Shown piece by piece: positions 17,105 through 25,119 of a DNA stretch of 40,250 nt (its first letter is position 1; each line of letters opens with the position of its first letter). The notes under the pieces are model-generated. The model ran no database searches. It was not told the origin of the DNA and saw only the letters and a list, made by a program, of their open reading frames with translations. The stretch lies in assembly GCA_944325885.1 (NCBI GenBank), contig CALVBT010000003.1, positions 1 through 40,250 on the forward strand. The letters run 5' to 3'. This DNA comes from Candidatus Gastranaerophilales bacterium. Lineage in GTDB: Bacteria; Cyanobacteriota; Vampirovibrionia; Gastranaerophilales; Gastranaerophilaceae. Position numbers and translations under genes: made by a program.

Positions 17105-18022
17105 TTATTCGTTTGTATTAGAAATTAAGTATCCTGCCTCTGCTCCGACTAAAAATGGAGTATAAATATCAGTAGCACGTATATATTTAACCTTGTTGCC
17201 TTCTTTTGAATATTCATCAATATTGAGAGCATCTTTCAGTCTAACTGTATATGCAAAAGACGGATCATATTCAGTTCTTGATGAAAGTTGCGGAACATAG
17301 GCAAGCACGATGTTATCTTGCCAAATCCTGACAAATTCTCCTTTTTCATTAGCAAATATAGATTTGCCAATGTAGATATTTTCTACTTCAAAGATTTCTT
17401 TTAAAAGCTCAAGTGTCACAAGCTTATTAAGATTGTCAGAGATTAAACCTTTTAATTGGGGATGTTTTTTCAGTACACGCCAAGCATCTTGACCGATAAC
17501 CATAACATTAGGATCAGCAGCTATCTTTTTAGAAACAGCATCTTTGGCATCATCTACAACGCCCTGCGGGTCAGAATCCTTATTTGTAAAACAAGATGTA
17601 CCGGATAATGCAATCTTGTTGCCATCAGGATAATTTTTAGGATCTTGTGCAAGGTCTGCACATTGTTTTTCGTGTTTTAATAACAACCCCTGTGAAACAA
17701 CATTTGTTGCGTGAAGCTGTAATTTCACTTTTTTAGCTTCATTTTCTTCACGATAATCAATAGGGTATGACAAATCGTGTTCAGACAGCGTTGCCGTATG
17801 TTTTGTAAAGCCCTTAGGTGAAATCACATTAGAATTTGCACGTATTGCTCTTTCTGTATCGTGAAGAGCAAAGGCTTCCTTGTTAAATTGAAATATGTCA
17901 ATTTTCTCAAGCTCTGATTGAATTGTCGGAAATAAATGTTCAGCAATAAATGCATTATTTTTGTAGCCACGAGCTACTTCAGAAAGGTACGCATTAATGC
18001 GTAATTCTTGTAATCTACCCAT
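17105..18022 (-). CDS. major capsid protein
   Basis: A 305-residue protein placed directly after the protease/scaffold gene, the usual place of the major head protein. The opening MGRLQELRINAYLSEVARGYKNN and then FIAEHLFPTI, the DYREENEAKK segment and the later NVMVIGQDAWRVLKKHPQ and RIWQDNIVLAYVP pattern fit a capsid family common in Mu-like phages of Gram-positive and gut bacteria. It is not closely similar in sequence to Mu gpT. The HK97 fold is assumed from the class of phage. The gene has GGAGAG before its ATG and follows the protease gene by eight bases. Confidence 0.87.
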   Translation of the reverse strand: MGRLQELRINAYLSEVARGYKNNAFIAEHLFPTIQSELEKIDIFQFNKEAFALHDTERAIRANSNVISPKGFTKHTATLSEHDLSYPIDYREENEAKKVKLQLHATNVVSQGLLLKHEKQCADLAQDPKNYPDGNKIALSGTSCFTNKDSDPQGVVDDAKDAVSKKIAADPNVMVIGQDAWRVLKKHPQLKGLISDNLNKLVTLELLKEIFEVENIYIGKSIFANEKGEFVRIWQDNIVLAYVPQLSSRTEYDPSFAYTVRLKDALNIDEYSKEGNKVKYIRATDIYTPFLVGAEAGYLISNTNE

Positions 18023-18030
18023 TCTCTCTC

Positions 18031-19008
18031 CTATAATTTTATTTTTAAGAGGGCATCCTTAAAGGGAATTCCTGCTTTTTGTGCGAGTGCTTTTGCTTCT
18101 TTGAAGATTTCAAGACTCTCTTCATCGGCATTTGCAAATTTTTCGGCTTGCTCATCTACCTCAGAAATTTTGTCTTTTTTGACAATTTCCTGAAATTCTA
18201 TCTGTTTTGGCAGAGAATTAAGCAAATCCTTAAATGCATCGACTTGAGAGTCCTGCTCATTAAACTGTTTTACATTTTCGAGGGACATTAAAATCTTCAA
18301 ACTCAAGTCTTTTTGACTCGGAGTTAAATGTCCGTCATTTACTTTTTGATTTAGAAACTGTTCAAACTTATTCTGTGTAATTTCATTACGCAGCTTAAGT
18401 AATTCTGCTTGTGCTTCCTGATAAGCAGATGTATTATTTTCTAACTTAGCAATAGAAACATTCATTTGTGCAATTTGTTCTTGCATTTTAGATATTGTTT
18501 CTTTTGCTTCTGACAATGTTTTAATTGTTTCATCATTATTAGTAGAAACTGCATTATCAGCTGTAGTAATTTTTCCGTTATTGTCGGGTTTAATATCTGT
18601 TTCGTCTGATGCTTCGAATATAAAAGTATCAGCTTCTCCTTCTTTAAATTCAACAGGTGCCATACCTTTTACCTGTGGAATACTTGCACCAAGAAAAGAA
18701 ACAGCTTTTAAATACGGCTTTTTACCTTCAAGATTTCTGTATATTTCTACAGATATTTTTTTGTATTTACCGCTTCTTACAAACTCCTTTAATTCCGGCG
18801 ATAAATCTTTAAAACTTGCTTTTAATTTGCCGTTTTCTGCTTTTAAATCAGAAACCCAACCATATGCAGGTCCTTTTTGTTCGTGATCTAAAGTAACAGG
18901 TGCTTCACAAAATTGTGGGTCATAGTTCTGTGCAAGTGCGTCAACTTCTTCTTGTGAGAATGAGCCTTGCGGATATGTTCCTGCTTTAAAAACCTCAAAA
19001 AATTTCAT
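18031..19008 (-). CDS. Mu gpI-like prohead protease / scaffold
   Basis: A 325-residue protein and the first gene of the leftward operon. The N-terminal half (about 1-120) has the Mu I protease pattern: PVTLDHEQKGPAYGWV, SPELKEFVRSGKYKKISVEI and YLKAVSFLGASIPQVKGM, with the His and Ser expected of this protease class. The second half (about 150-290) is a long charged coiled coil rich in Gln, Glu, Lys and Asn, as expected for the internal scaffold that is cut and removed during head maturation. GGAG precedes the ATG. Confidence 0.9.
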   Translation of the reverse strand: MKFFEVFKAGTYPQGSFSQEEVDALAQNYDPQFCEAPVTLDHEQKGPAYGWVSDLKAENGKLKASFKDLSPELKEFVRSGKYKKISVEIYRNLEGKKPYLKAVSFLGASIPQVKGMAPVEFKEGEADTFIFEASDETDIKPDNNGKITTADNAVSTNNDETIKTLSEAKETISKMQEQIAQMNVSIAKLENNTSAYQEAQAELLKLRNEITQNKFEQFLNQKVNDGHLTPSQKDLSLKILMSLENVKQFNEQDSQVDAFKDLLNSLPKQIEFQEIVKKDKISEVDEQAEKFANADEESLEIFKEAKALAQKAGIPFKDALLKIKL

Positions 19009-19086
19009 TAATATCTCCGTTAAATTTCATAGACGGTAAAAGTCAAAACTTATATTCGCAGTATGAAACCTTGCAGGAGCTATATT

Positions 19087-19128
19087 CAAATGAACATTTC
19101 AATAATTTTTTAAAGAAATATTCATTTG
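19087..19128. repeat. large imperfect inverted repeat in the divergent control region
   Basis: The arms CAAATGAACATTTC (19087-19100) and GAAATATTCATTTG (19115-19128) pair over 13 of 14 positions around a 14-bp AT spacer. They lie roughly midway between the starts of the two divergent structural operons (19008 leftward, 19217 rightward), so a shared operator is a reasonable reading. An RNA hairpin is the alternative. Confidence 0.55.
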
Positions 19129-19170
19129 TTTTGAGTTATTAAAAAGCGGTATCTTGTAAATATTAAAGCG

Positions 19171-19195
19171 AGAGCGAAAGCTCTTCTTTCTTTTT
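19171..19195 (+). terminator. terminator-like GNRA hairpin ahead of the rightward operon
   Basis: AGAGC-GAAA-GCTCT (stem 19171-19175 and 19180-19184 with a stable GAAA tetraloop) is followed by the T-rich run TCTTTCTTTTT. It lies 22 bases before the first rightward gene. It could stop transcripts arriving from upstream or act as an attenuator in the leader; the interrupted T tract makes it a weak terminator. Confidence 0.45.
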
Positions 19196-19216
19196 CCCTG
19201 CTACTAAAGGAGTATT

Positions 19217-19462
19217 ATGGATTTTTTAACTTGCATCTCACCTTTGATTGAGAATATAGGTTTTCCTGCATTAATATTTGCAATCTGGTACTTATACCAT
19301 CAATCTCAAGTTAAGGCTTTTGAGAAAATCATCGAAAATAATTTTGAAATACTAAAAGATTTGTTGGAAAGCAATCAATATCATGCTGCAATTCTTTCAC
19401 GTATAGAAAGCAAAATAGACAGCAATATGTGGTGTCCTGTACTAAAAAAAGAGGTCTCTTAG
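19217..19462 (+). CDS. small membrane protein, possible holin-like
   Basis: An 81-residue protein with one membrane segment near its N-terminus (about 12-28, IENIGFPALIFAIWYLY) followed by an amphipathic coiled-coil region and a short tail containing MWCP. The layout resembles the BhlA/UviB group of small holin-like phage proteins and also the membrane-plus-coil proteins found just before terminase in Mu-like phages. AAAGGAG lies before the ATG. It is the first gene of the rightward operon and abuts the next gene. The endolysin is 15 kb away, so lysis function is only a guess. Confidence 0.6.
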   Translation: MDFLTCISPLIENIGFPALIFAIWYLYHQSQVKAFEKIIENNFEILKDLLESNQYHAAILSRIESKIDSNMWCPVLKKEVS

Positions 19463-19705
19463 ATGAATATCGAAAGATTTCAATTAAAAGGAATGCTTGC
19501 TGATGCAAAAAAACAATTCCGTTTAAAGGACACAGAAGCATCAGGTCTTATTATATTACTTCGCTCATTACTTAATCCTTATATCCCTGTTACAGAAATT
19601 GATACAGAAAAAGTAATGGTACAGGTAGACAGACTGCACAAAATCATTTCAGAAATGAAAGAAAAACAAATTCAAATAAATCAAATGGAGAGTGACCTTG
19701 AATAA
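19463..19705 (+). CDS. hypothetical small helical phage protein
   Basis: An 80-residue protein, charged and helical, with a C-terminal coiled coil (about 45-80, rich in Gln, Lys, Met, Glu). It begins directly after the stop of the preceding gene and its end overlaps the start of the small terminase gene, so it belongs to the same operon. I do not recognise a family. Its place corresponds to the small genes just before terminase in Mu-like genomes. Confidence 0.6.
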   Translation: MNIERFQLKGMLADAKKQFRLKDTEASGLIILLRSLLNPYIPVTEIDTEKVMVQVDRLHKIISEMKEKQIQINQMESDLE

Positions 19706-20123
19706 TAAGGCATATCTGTATAATGAAGCCGAGCGATTCTATGTGTATAACGAATGTACTATTGATGAAACGGCTTCTAAACTTGAGTTAAATCCGAAAA
19801 CAATTTGCCGTTGGAAAGCCAAAGGGAATTGGGATCAAAAAAGAGAAGAGTTTCGTAAATCCAAACAGGCTTTTCATTCGGAATTATATGAATTTGCACG
19901 TAAACTTATGCGGGATATTTCATCAGATATGGACAATGGCAAAAAAATTGATCCTGGCAGGATGTATGCATTTACAAGAATGTTGCCTCTAATTGGTAAA
20001 GTTAAAGAGTATGAAGACGAAGCCATTGTTAATGAAAAACAAGAAAAAAGTAAAGGTCTTACTCCGGATTTAATAAAAACAATTGAAGAAGAAATCTTGG
20101 GAATAAAACATAGTGATGAATAA
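19698..20123 (+). CDS. terminase small subunit (Mu gp27 / DUF1804-like)
   Basis: About 141 residues. The N-terminal part NEAERFYVYNECTIDETASKLELNPKTICRWKAKGNWDQKR is a helix-turn-helix with the W-K-A-K-G-N-W signature of phage terminase small subunits, which recognise packaging DNA. I take TTG at 19698 as start because GGAG (19687-19690) lies seven bases before it; a GTG at 19692 in the same frame is only one base from that site. The gene overlaps the large-subunit gene by eight bases. Confidence 0.85.
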   Translation: MNNKAYLYNEAERFYVYNECTIDETASKLELNPKTICRWKAKGNWDQKREEFRKSKQAFHSELYEFARKLMRDISSDMDNGKKIDPGRMYAFTRMLPLIGKVKEYEDEAIVNEKQEKSKGLTPDLIKTIEEEILGIKHSDE

Positions 20124-21477
20124 AACGATAAAGGCTGAGAAAACACCTTTTTTTCTGCCCTATCAATTACGTTGGTTAAATGATAACTCACGTATAAAAA
20201 TTTGGGAAAAATCACGAAGGATAGGAGCAACTTATGTACAGAGCTATGAAGATGTAAGGGATTGCGTATATAAACGGGTTCCTTCTGTTTGGTTTTCATC
20301 TGCTGATGAATCTGCTGCAAAAGAATACATAGAATATTGCAAAATTTGGGTCAATTTATTTCACGTTGCCTCACAATATTTAGGCGAGGTGGTAATAGAT
20401 TCAGAAAAAGATGTAAAAGCTCTCGTTATTGAATTTGCAAATGGTACAAAAATCCACGCACTTAGTTCAAATCCAAATGCATTTCGTTCGAAAGGCGGAA
20501 AAACTGTTCTTGATGAATTTGCTCATCATAAAAATCCTATGATGATGTGGAGAGCAGCGAAACCTTGTATAACCTGGGGTTATCCTTTAAGAATTCTGTC
20601 GACTCATAATGGGCAGCAAGCCTTGTTTTTCAGGTTTATTTCTCAAATTTTAAAAGGCATTCTCAAATGGTCTCATCACAAAACACCCATCCAACTTGCC
20701 GTTGAAGAAGGATTGGTTGACAAAATTTACGGAAGAAAAACGACAAAAGCAGAAAGAGAAGAATGGTTAGAAGAACAACGCAGAGACTGCTTTGATGAAT
20801 ACACCTGGCTTCAGGAATTTTGTTGTGTTGCTATTGATGAGGCAACAGCATTTTTACCTTATGAACTTATTGTCTCTTGTGAGAAAGATAATATACTAAA
20901 AGATTTAGATGAAATAAAAGGAGATTTGTATGTCGGAATAGATATCGGTAGACGAAAAGATTTAACGGCAATTTGGTGTTTAGATGTTTTTGAAAATATA
21001 AAGTACACACGATTATTAAAAATTTTAGAAAAAACTCCGTTTAAAATTCAATATGAAATAATATCTGAAATCTTAAAACACAAACATCTTCGCAGATGTT
21101 GTATTGACGGAACAGGGTTAGGTATGCAAATTGCAGAAACAGCACAAGATGATTTTGGCAAATATCGAGTCGAAGCTATAACTTTTACTAATAAAGTCAA
21201 AGAAGAAATGGCATATAATTTGCGTACAAATTTTGAAGACAAAACAATCTATATTCCATCAGAACATGAAATTCGGGAAGATTTGCATTCGGTCAGAAGA
21301 ATAATAACCGCCTCTAACAATATCCGCTTTGATGCGGATTCTGATGAAAGCACAGGTCACGCAGACAGATTTTGGGCTTTGGCATTAGCTTTATATGCTT
21401 GCAGTACAAACCTTTCGCCAATACATATTGCTTCCAGAGTAACATACAAAACTCCTAAGCTTACAGAAGGCTTTTAA
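20116..21477 (+). CDS. terminase large subunit (Mu gp28-like)
   Basis: A 453-residue packaging motor. The ATPase half has a Walker-A-like SRRIGATY (33-40) and Walker B VLDEFA (131-136); the nuclease half starts at YVGIDIGRRKDLTAIW with Asp276 as the first acidic metal ligand and continues to the HADRFWALALAL segment. It cuts phage DNA and pumps it into the head. The ATG at 20116 is preferred to an adjoining GTG. In Mu the portal gene follows directly; here it is absent and two reverse-strand genes follow instead. Confidence 0.93.
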   Translation: MNKTIKAEKTPFFLPYQLRWLNDNSRIKIWEKSRRIGATYVQSYEDVRDCVYKRVPSVWFSSADESAAKEYIEYCKIWVNLFHVASQYLGEVVIDSEKDVKALVIEFANGTKIHALSSNPNAFRSKGGKTVLDEFAHHKNPMMMWRAAKPCITWGYPLRILSTHNGQQALFFRFISQILKGILKWSHHKTPIQLAVEEGLVDKIYGRKTTKAEREEWLEEQRRDCFDEYTWLQEFCCVAIDEATAFLPYELIVSCEKDNILKDLDEIKGDLYVGIDIGRRKDLTAIWCLDVFENIKYTRLLKILEKTPFKIQYEIISEILKHKHLRRCCIDGTGLGMQIAETAQDDFGKYRVEAITFTNKVKEEMAYNLRTNFEDKTIYIPSEHEIREDLHSVRRIITASNNIRFDADSDESTGHADRFWALALALYACSTNLSPIHIASRVTYKTPKLTEGF

Positions 21478-21521
21478 ACGAGTTTTTCTAAAATTTAGAT
21501 ATCAATACACCTAAAAATAAT

Positions 21522-21562
21522 TTTAAACAGCTTAAATTAAAATTTAAACAGGTTTTAAACGG
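21522..21562. repeat. three helically phased TTTAAAC repeats
   Basis: TTTAAACAG (21522), TTTAAACAG (21543) and TTTAAACGG (21554) start 21 and 11 bases apart, close to two and one turns of DNA. They lie in the 100-bp gap between the converging ends of the terminase gene and the reverse-strand pair. They could bind a protein, but such AT-rich words also arise by chance. Confidence 0.3.
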
Positions 21563-21577
21563 TGTAAAAATTATAAA

Positions 21578-21928
21578 CTATTTGTCTTTTTCAACAACTT
21601 TAAATCCACCCCATTTGTAGAAAGGTTGAGGTGCATAGTCTTTAGACTCGGAAATAATTTTATACATCCCATAATTAGTTAATAAGCCAATCAAAGATAA
21701 ACCAGCTGCTAATCCCCAAATAATTTTTAAATTATCTTTTCCTCGATGAAATAAAGATAATAAGCTACCAGTAAGCACTGGAAAAACAGCTGTATTAAAC
21801 AGCATTATATTTCTTTTAACGACCTTGTCTGCATAGTCTTTTGAGACAGGAGTCCCGTCTTTTTTTTGAACTTCATAGTTCTTTTTATATTTTAATTGGG
21901 TTCCAAAAGATACAGGAGTTATATTCAT
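21578..21928 (-). CDS. small membrane protein with SFG N-terminus, paralogue B
   Basis: A 116-residue protein starting MNITPVSFGTQLKYKK, with two membrane segments (about 40-58 and 68-92) between a charged N-terminal block and a C-terminal YKWGGFKVVEKD block. Both end blocks are nearly identical to those of the adjacent gene at 21925-22284, while the membrane segments differ. Start and the neighbour's stop overlap (ATGA), so the pair is one transcript. The two genes oppose the surrounding packaging and tail genes, as expected for an independently expressed lysogenic cargo. The N-terminal style is that of host (Gastranaerophilales) proteins. Function unknown; superinfection exclusion is a guess. 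Confidence 0.7.
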   Translation of the reverse strand: MNITPVSFGTQLKYKKNYEVQKKDGTPVSKDYADKVVKRNIMLFNTAVFPVLTGSLLSLFHRGKDNLKIIWGLAAGLSLIGLLTNYGMYKIISESKDYAPQPFYKWGGFKVVEKDK

Positions 21929-22284
21929 TTTGCCTCAACATCTTTTTCAACAACTTTAAATCCACCCCATTTGTAGAAGGGTTGAGGATTGAATTCTTTT
22001 AAATTTTTAGACCGTGTATAAAAGTAGTTACTCAAAAAAGCACCACCTATCATCAATGCAGCACTCATTGTCCAAATATATTTTAACATTTTTTTAGTAG
22101 GAGCAAATATAGAATTTAATATTCCAAAACTTAAAGGAAAACCTAATGTCGTAAAACCAATCATATTTCTTTTAACAATCTTATCAGCATATTCCTTGCT
22201 GACAGGAGTTCCGTCTTTTTTTTGAACTTCATAGTTCTTTTTATATTTTAATTGGGTTCCAAAAGATACAGGTCTAATACTCAT
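21925..22284 (-). CDS. small membrane protein with SFG N-terminus, paralogue A
   Basis: A 119-residue tandem paralogue of the gene at 21578-21928, beginning MSIRPVSFGTQLKYKK and ending in the YKWGGFKVVEKD block plus five residues. Membrane segments lie at about 40-60 and 70-92. It is the promoter-proximal gene of the pair; 77 bases separate it from the divergent chaperone gene. The DNA of the first 35 or so codons is almost the same in both copies, which points to recent duplication or gene conversion. I cannot assign a function. Confidence 0.7.
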   Translation of the reverse strand: MSIRPVSFGTQLKYKKNYEVQKKDGTPVSKEYADKIVKRNMIGFTTLGFPLSFGILNSIFAPTKKMLKYIWTMSAALMIGGAFLSNYFYTRSKNLKEFNPQPFYKWGGFKVVEKDVEAK

Positions 22285-22361
22285 GCTTACCCCCTAAATT
22301 TATATTTATTATAAACCGAAACATAATTTTTTTTGCTAGCCAGTATATTTAAGGAGAAAAA

Positions 22362-22616
22362 ATGACAAAAAACTTAACACTTCCATCCGGCAAAACAGCC
22401 ATTATTAAAGAAGGGAAAGGCAAAGATTTATTACAAGCTCAACTGAAAGCTAAAACTTCAGAAGAAATTCCGTATGCATTGATTGCGGAACTATGTGAAT
22501 TTGAAGGACAAAGCCTTGTTTACGAAGATATTTTAGAAATGGATTTATCGGATGTTCTTGCATTGCAGGCTGAAATATCGGGAAAGTTTCTGCAATCCCA
22601 GACAGCCAAAGCATAA
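22362..22616 (+). CDS. tail assembly chaperone, short form (zero frame)
   Basis: An 84-residue protein starting MTKNLTLPSGKTAIIKEGKG, followed by a helical segment with ELCEFEGQ...VYEDILEMDLSDV, the pattern of Mu gp41 / lambda G-type chaperones, which coat the tape measure during tail building. It sits directly before the tape-measure gene, where such chaperones are always found. AAGGAG lies before the ATG. A slippery heptamer at 22580-22586 allows a longer product (see the extension at 22586-22759). Confidence 0.85.
   Translation: MTKNLTLPSGKTAIIKEGKGKDLLQAQLKAKTSEEIPYALIAELCEFEGQSLVYEDILEMDLSDVLALQAEISGKFLQSQTAKA
22580..22586 (+). promoter_or_regulatory. programmed -1 ribosomal frameshift site GGGAAAG
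   Basis: GGGAAAG is the same heptamer used by the lambda G/GT genes and is in the correct phase here (G GGA AAG, codons 74 and 75 of the chaperone). A slip by -1 enters a frame that stays open for 57 codons up to TGA at 22757-22759, passing the zero-frame stop at 22614. Confidence 0.85.
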
Positions 22617-22759
22617 TTCATTTATGCAAAACCACCGGATGGCAGTATTCGGAAATATCCGAAATGCCAATCACAACTTTAGCCTACTGGTGCAATCAGT
22701 CAATAAAATACACGAATAAACGTAACGAGGACTTTGAGGAACAATGCTCGATACAATGA
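22586..22759 (+). CDS. tail assembly chaperone, frameshift extension (T-domain equivalent)
   Basis: This is the -1-frame continuation of the chaperone. It has no start of its own and would be made only as a fusion after codon 75, giving a 132-residue protein. The extension reads VSAIPDSQS, then LCKTTGWQYSEI, EMPITTLAYW and a charged end. The TGW-x-Y-SEI followed by a short leucine/aromatic helix is the familiar pattern of P2 E' and Mu-like second-frame chaperones, which bind the tape-measure protein. The extension ends 16 bases inside the tape-measure gene, as in lambda-like and P2-like tails. Leaving it unannotated would wrongly make 22617-22743 look non-coding. Confidence 0.85.
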   Translation, partial: VSAIPDSQSIIHLCKTTGWQYSEISEMPITTLAYWCNQSIKYTNKRNEDFEEQCSIQ

Positions 22760-25119
22760 TGAAAGTTTCATTAACTTTAGTCGCTTTCGACAAAATGTCG
22801 AGGGTTATTCGTGATGCTGTAAACAAATCCAATGACGAATTTGATAAACTTCAGCGAGAAATCAAAAACACCTCAGATATGTTAGACAAACTCGGGCAGA
22901 ATATGACAAAAGTCGGGGGTGCATTGACTCTTGCAGGGGGCGGACTTGCGTATAAACTTGGAATTACAGAGGCTATTCCTGAAGCATTCCAAATGGAACA
23001 CAGATTAAGGGAACTCGGCAATGTTGGACAGTTATCCGCAAAACAGCTTGAGGATATGGATAAACGTCTTGCATCTATTTCAAGATATACAAACCAGATG
23101 CGGCCTGAAATCGCAGAAGGTTTGAATGTGCTTGTTGCATCAGGTATTGATCCAACAAAAGCCCTTGATTATATGAATGTTATCGGCAGAACTGCAACAG
23201 GTGAACAAGCTGCTATTGCAGATATTTCAAGAACTGCTTTTGCCGTAAGCGATAACTTAAAAGTTCCTATTGATGATTTGGGAAAATCAATGGATATTCT
23301 TGCGATGTCAGGTAAAGAGGGACGTTTTGAATTAAAGGATATGGCAGCAGCATTCCCGAGTTTAACAGCCGGTGCTGCTATGCTAGGTATGAAAGGGACA
23401 CCTGCCGTTGCATCTTTAGGTGCTGCCCTGCAAGTTGCAATGAAAGGTGCCGGCGAGGCATCTGAGGCAGCAAATAACTTAGAAAACTTTATTCAAAAAG
23501 TTACATCTCCACTTGCAGTAAAGAACTTTGAGGAAGTTTTCGGGGTTAATCTCAAACAGGTTCTTTTAGATGCGGCCGCTCAAGGTCGTGATCCAATCTT
23601 AGAAGTAATCGAAATGATGAAAGAACTATCCGGCGGAGATGTGTTTAAGGTTTCGGAAGTCTTTCAGGATAAACAGGTTTTAAATTTCATAAAACCTATG
23701 ATGCAGAATCTTGATGAATATAAACGAATAAAAGCATCTGCATTAAGTGCCGAGGGTGTTGTTGATTCCGACTTTGAACACATGATGGAAACAACAAACG
23801 AACAATTTAAGCTCTTAAAAATTAATATGAAAGAGCTTGTATTTCCTCATCTTCATAAGCCGATAGAGTTAATAAACAATCTTCTGACAAAAATAAATAA
23901 TAATCCTTTGCTACAAAAAGGTTTATTCGGGGCGATTATAGGAACAATCGGCTTAGGAATTTTGCTTACAACGCTTGGCACTGCAACAATAATTATCGGC
24001 AAATTTGTTGGAATGTACGGAACATTTCTCAAGTACGCCAGAGATTTAACTCCTGTTTTAGTACAAAACTCTCAAAAACTTATGCAATTTTTAGGATTGA
24101 ATTTTACAACAAGCAGCGGTTTTATCGGAAATATTGCACAGCTTGATAAAAATTTGCGTAACGGATTAATTAACGGGATAAAAACTCTGCCTGCAAATAT
24201 TTCTAAGTCTTCTGCCGCTCTAAAAGACTGGACTGTAACATCAGTAAAAGCAATGCCGGCTAATTTTATAAACGGTTTAAAGGCGTTCAAAACAGGTTTT
24301 TTGAGTATTCCAAACCTAATTAAAAATGCGATAATCGCATTCAGAGCATTTTCTGTTACTTTGCTTACATCTCCTCTCGGTTGGATTGCTCTTGCAATCG
24401 GAGTTGTTGCTCTTGTTATTTACAAATACTGGAAACCGATTTCAGGATTCTTTAAAGGTATGTGGCAAGGTCTCAAAGAAGGTTTACAGCCATTAATGCC
24501 GTTATTCCAGAGAATGGGAAAAGCTCTCTCACCTATTCTGGCACCTATCAAAGCCATTGTTGATTGGTTCAAAAAACTAATAAAACCCGTTGAAGATACA
24601 GGCGGAGCCGCTGAAAAAATGGGCGTTCGATTTGGTAAAGCCATTGCTAATATAATCGTGAAGTTGGTTGAATTTGTCACTAAGGTTTTTGAATTTGGCA
24701 GGAAAATCGGTGATATGCTCGCAAACGGAATTTTATCCAAACTTGGAAAAACTAAGGAAGCAATTGCCAAGCACGCACAGATAATACGAGACCACTTGCC
24801 GCATTCCCCTGCTAAAACTGGGCCATTAAAAGATTTGCATAAAGTAAAAATAGCGGAAACAATAGCAGGAACAATTAAACCATTACCAATTGTGTCAGCA
24901 ATGAATAAAGCTTTGAATTTTGCATCAACCCCGTTTAATGCAAAAGTTGGCAATCTTAAAACAGGCGGATCTTCAGTGGTTGTTCATTACTCCCCAACGA
25001 TCACAATTTCCGGTTCTGAATCAAAAGAAGAATTTGCAAAATTACTCAGACAGCATAAAGACGAGGTTGTTTCAATTATGAAAAGAGAGAAAGAACGCCA
25101 AGAAAGAGTTAAATATTAA
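22744..25119 (+). CDS. tail tape measure protein
   Basis: A 791-residue protein of the TP901-type tape-measure family. Residues about 10-70 are coiled coil; about 75-280 is the family core (QMEHRLRELGNVGQLS, ...RTATGEQAAIADISRTAF, MAAAFPSLTAGAAMLGMKG). Two hydrophobic regions (about 390-430 and 535-562) could enter the host membrane when DNA is injected. The C-terminus has the common LPHSPAKTGPLKDL block. By the usual rule of about 0.15 nm per residue the tail would be near 120 nm (inference). GAGG precedes the ATG at 22744; an ATG four codons later overlaps the chaperone stop and is the alternative start. Confidence 0.92.
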   Translation: MLDTMMKVSLTLVAFDKMSRVIRDAVNKSNDEFDKLQREIKNTSDMLDKLGQNMTKVGGALTLAGGGLAYKLGITEAIPEAFQMEHRLRELGNVGQLSAKQLEDMDKRLASISRYTNQMRPEIAEGLNVLVASGIDPTKALDYMNVIGRTATGEQAAIADISRTAFAVSDNLKVPIDDLGKSMDILAMSGKEGRFELKDMAAAFPSLTAGAAMLGMKGTPAVASLGAALQVAMKGAGEASEAANNLENFIQKVTSPLAVKNFEEVFGVNLKQVLLDAAAQGRDPILEVIEMMKELSGGDVFKVSEVFQDKQVLNFIKPMMQNLDEYKRIKASALSAEGVVDSDFEHMMETTNEQFKLLKINMKELVFPHLHKPIELINNLLTKINNNPLLQKGLFGAIIGTIGLGILLTTLGTATIIIGKFVGMYGTFLKYARDLTPVLVQNSQKLMQFLGLNFTTSSGFIGNIAQLDKNLRNGLINGIKTLPANISKSSAALKDWTVTSVKAMPANFINGLKAFKTGFLSIPNLIKNAIIAFRAFSVTLLTSPLGWIALAIGVVALVIYKYWKPISGFFKGMWQGLKEGLQPLMPLFQRMGKALSPILAPIKAIVDWFKKLIKPVEDTGGAAEKMGVRFGKAIANIIVKLVEFVTKVFEFGRKIGDMLANGILSKLGKTKEAIAKHAQIIRDHLPHSPAKTGPLKDLHKVKIAETIAGTIKPLPIVSAMNKALNFASTPFNAKVGNLKTGGSSVVVHYSPTITISGSESKEEFAKLLRQHKDEVVSIMKREKERQERVKY

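Noticed and set aside
23571-23582. NotI site in the tape-measure gene as sign of vector sequence
   Set aside because: It lies in an uninterrupted, conserved reading frame; a single restriction site is chance.
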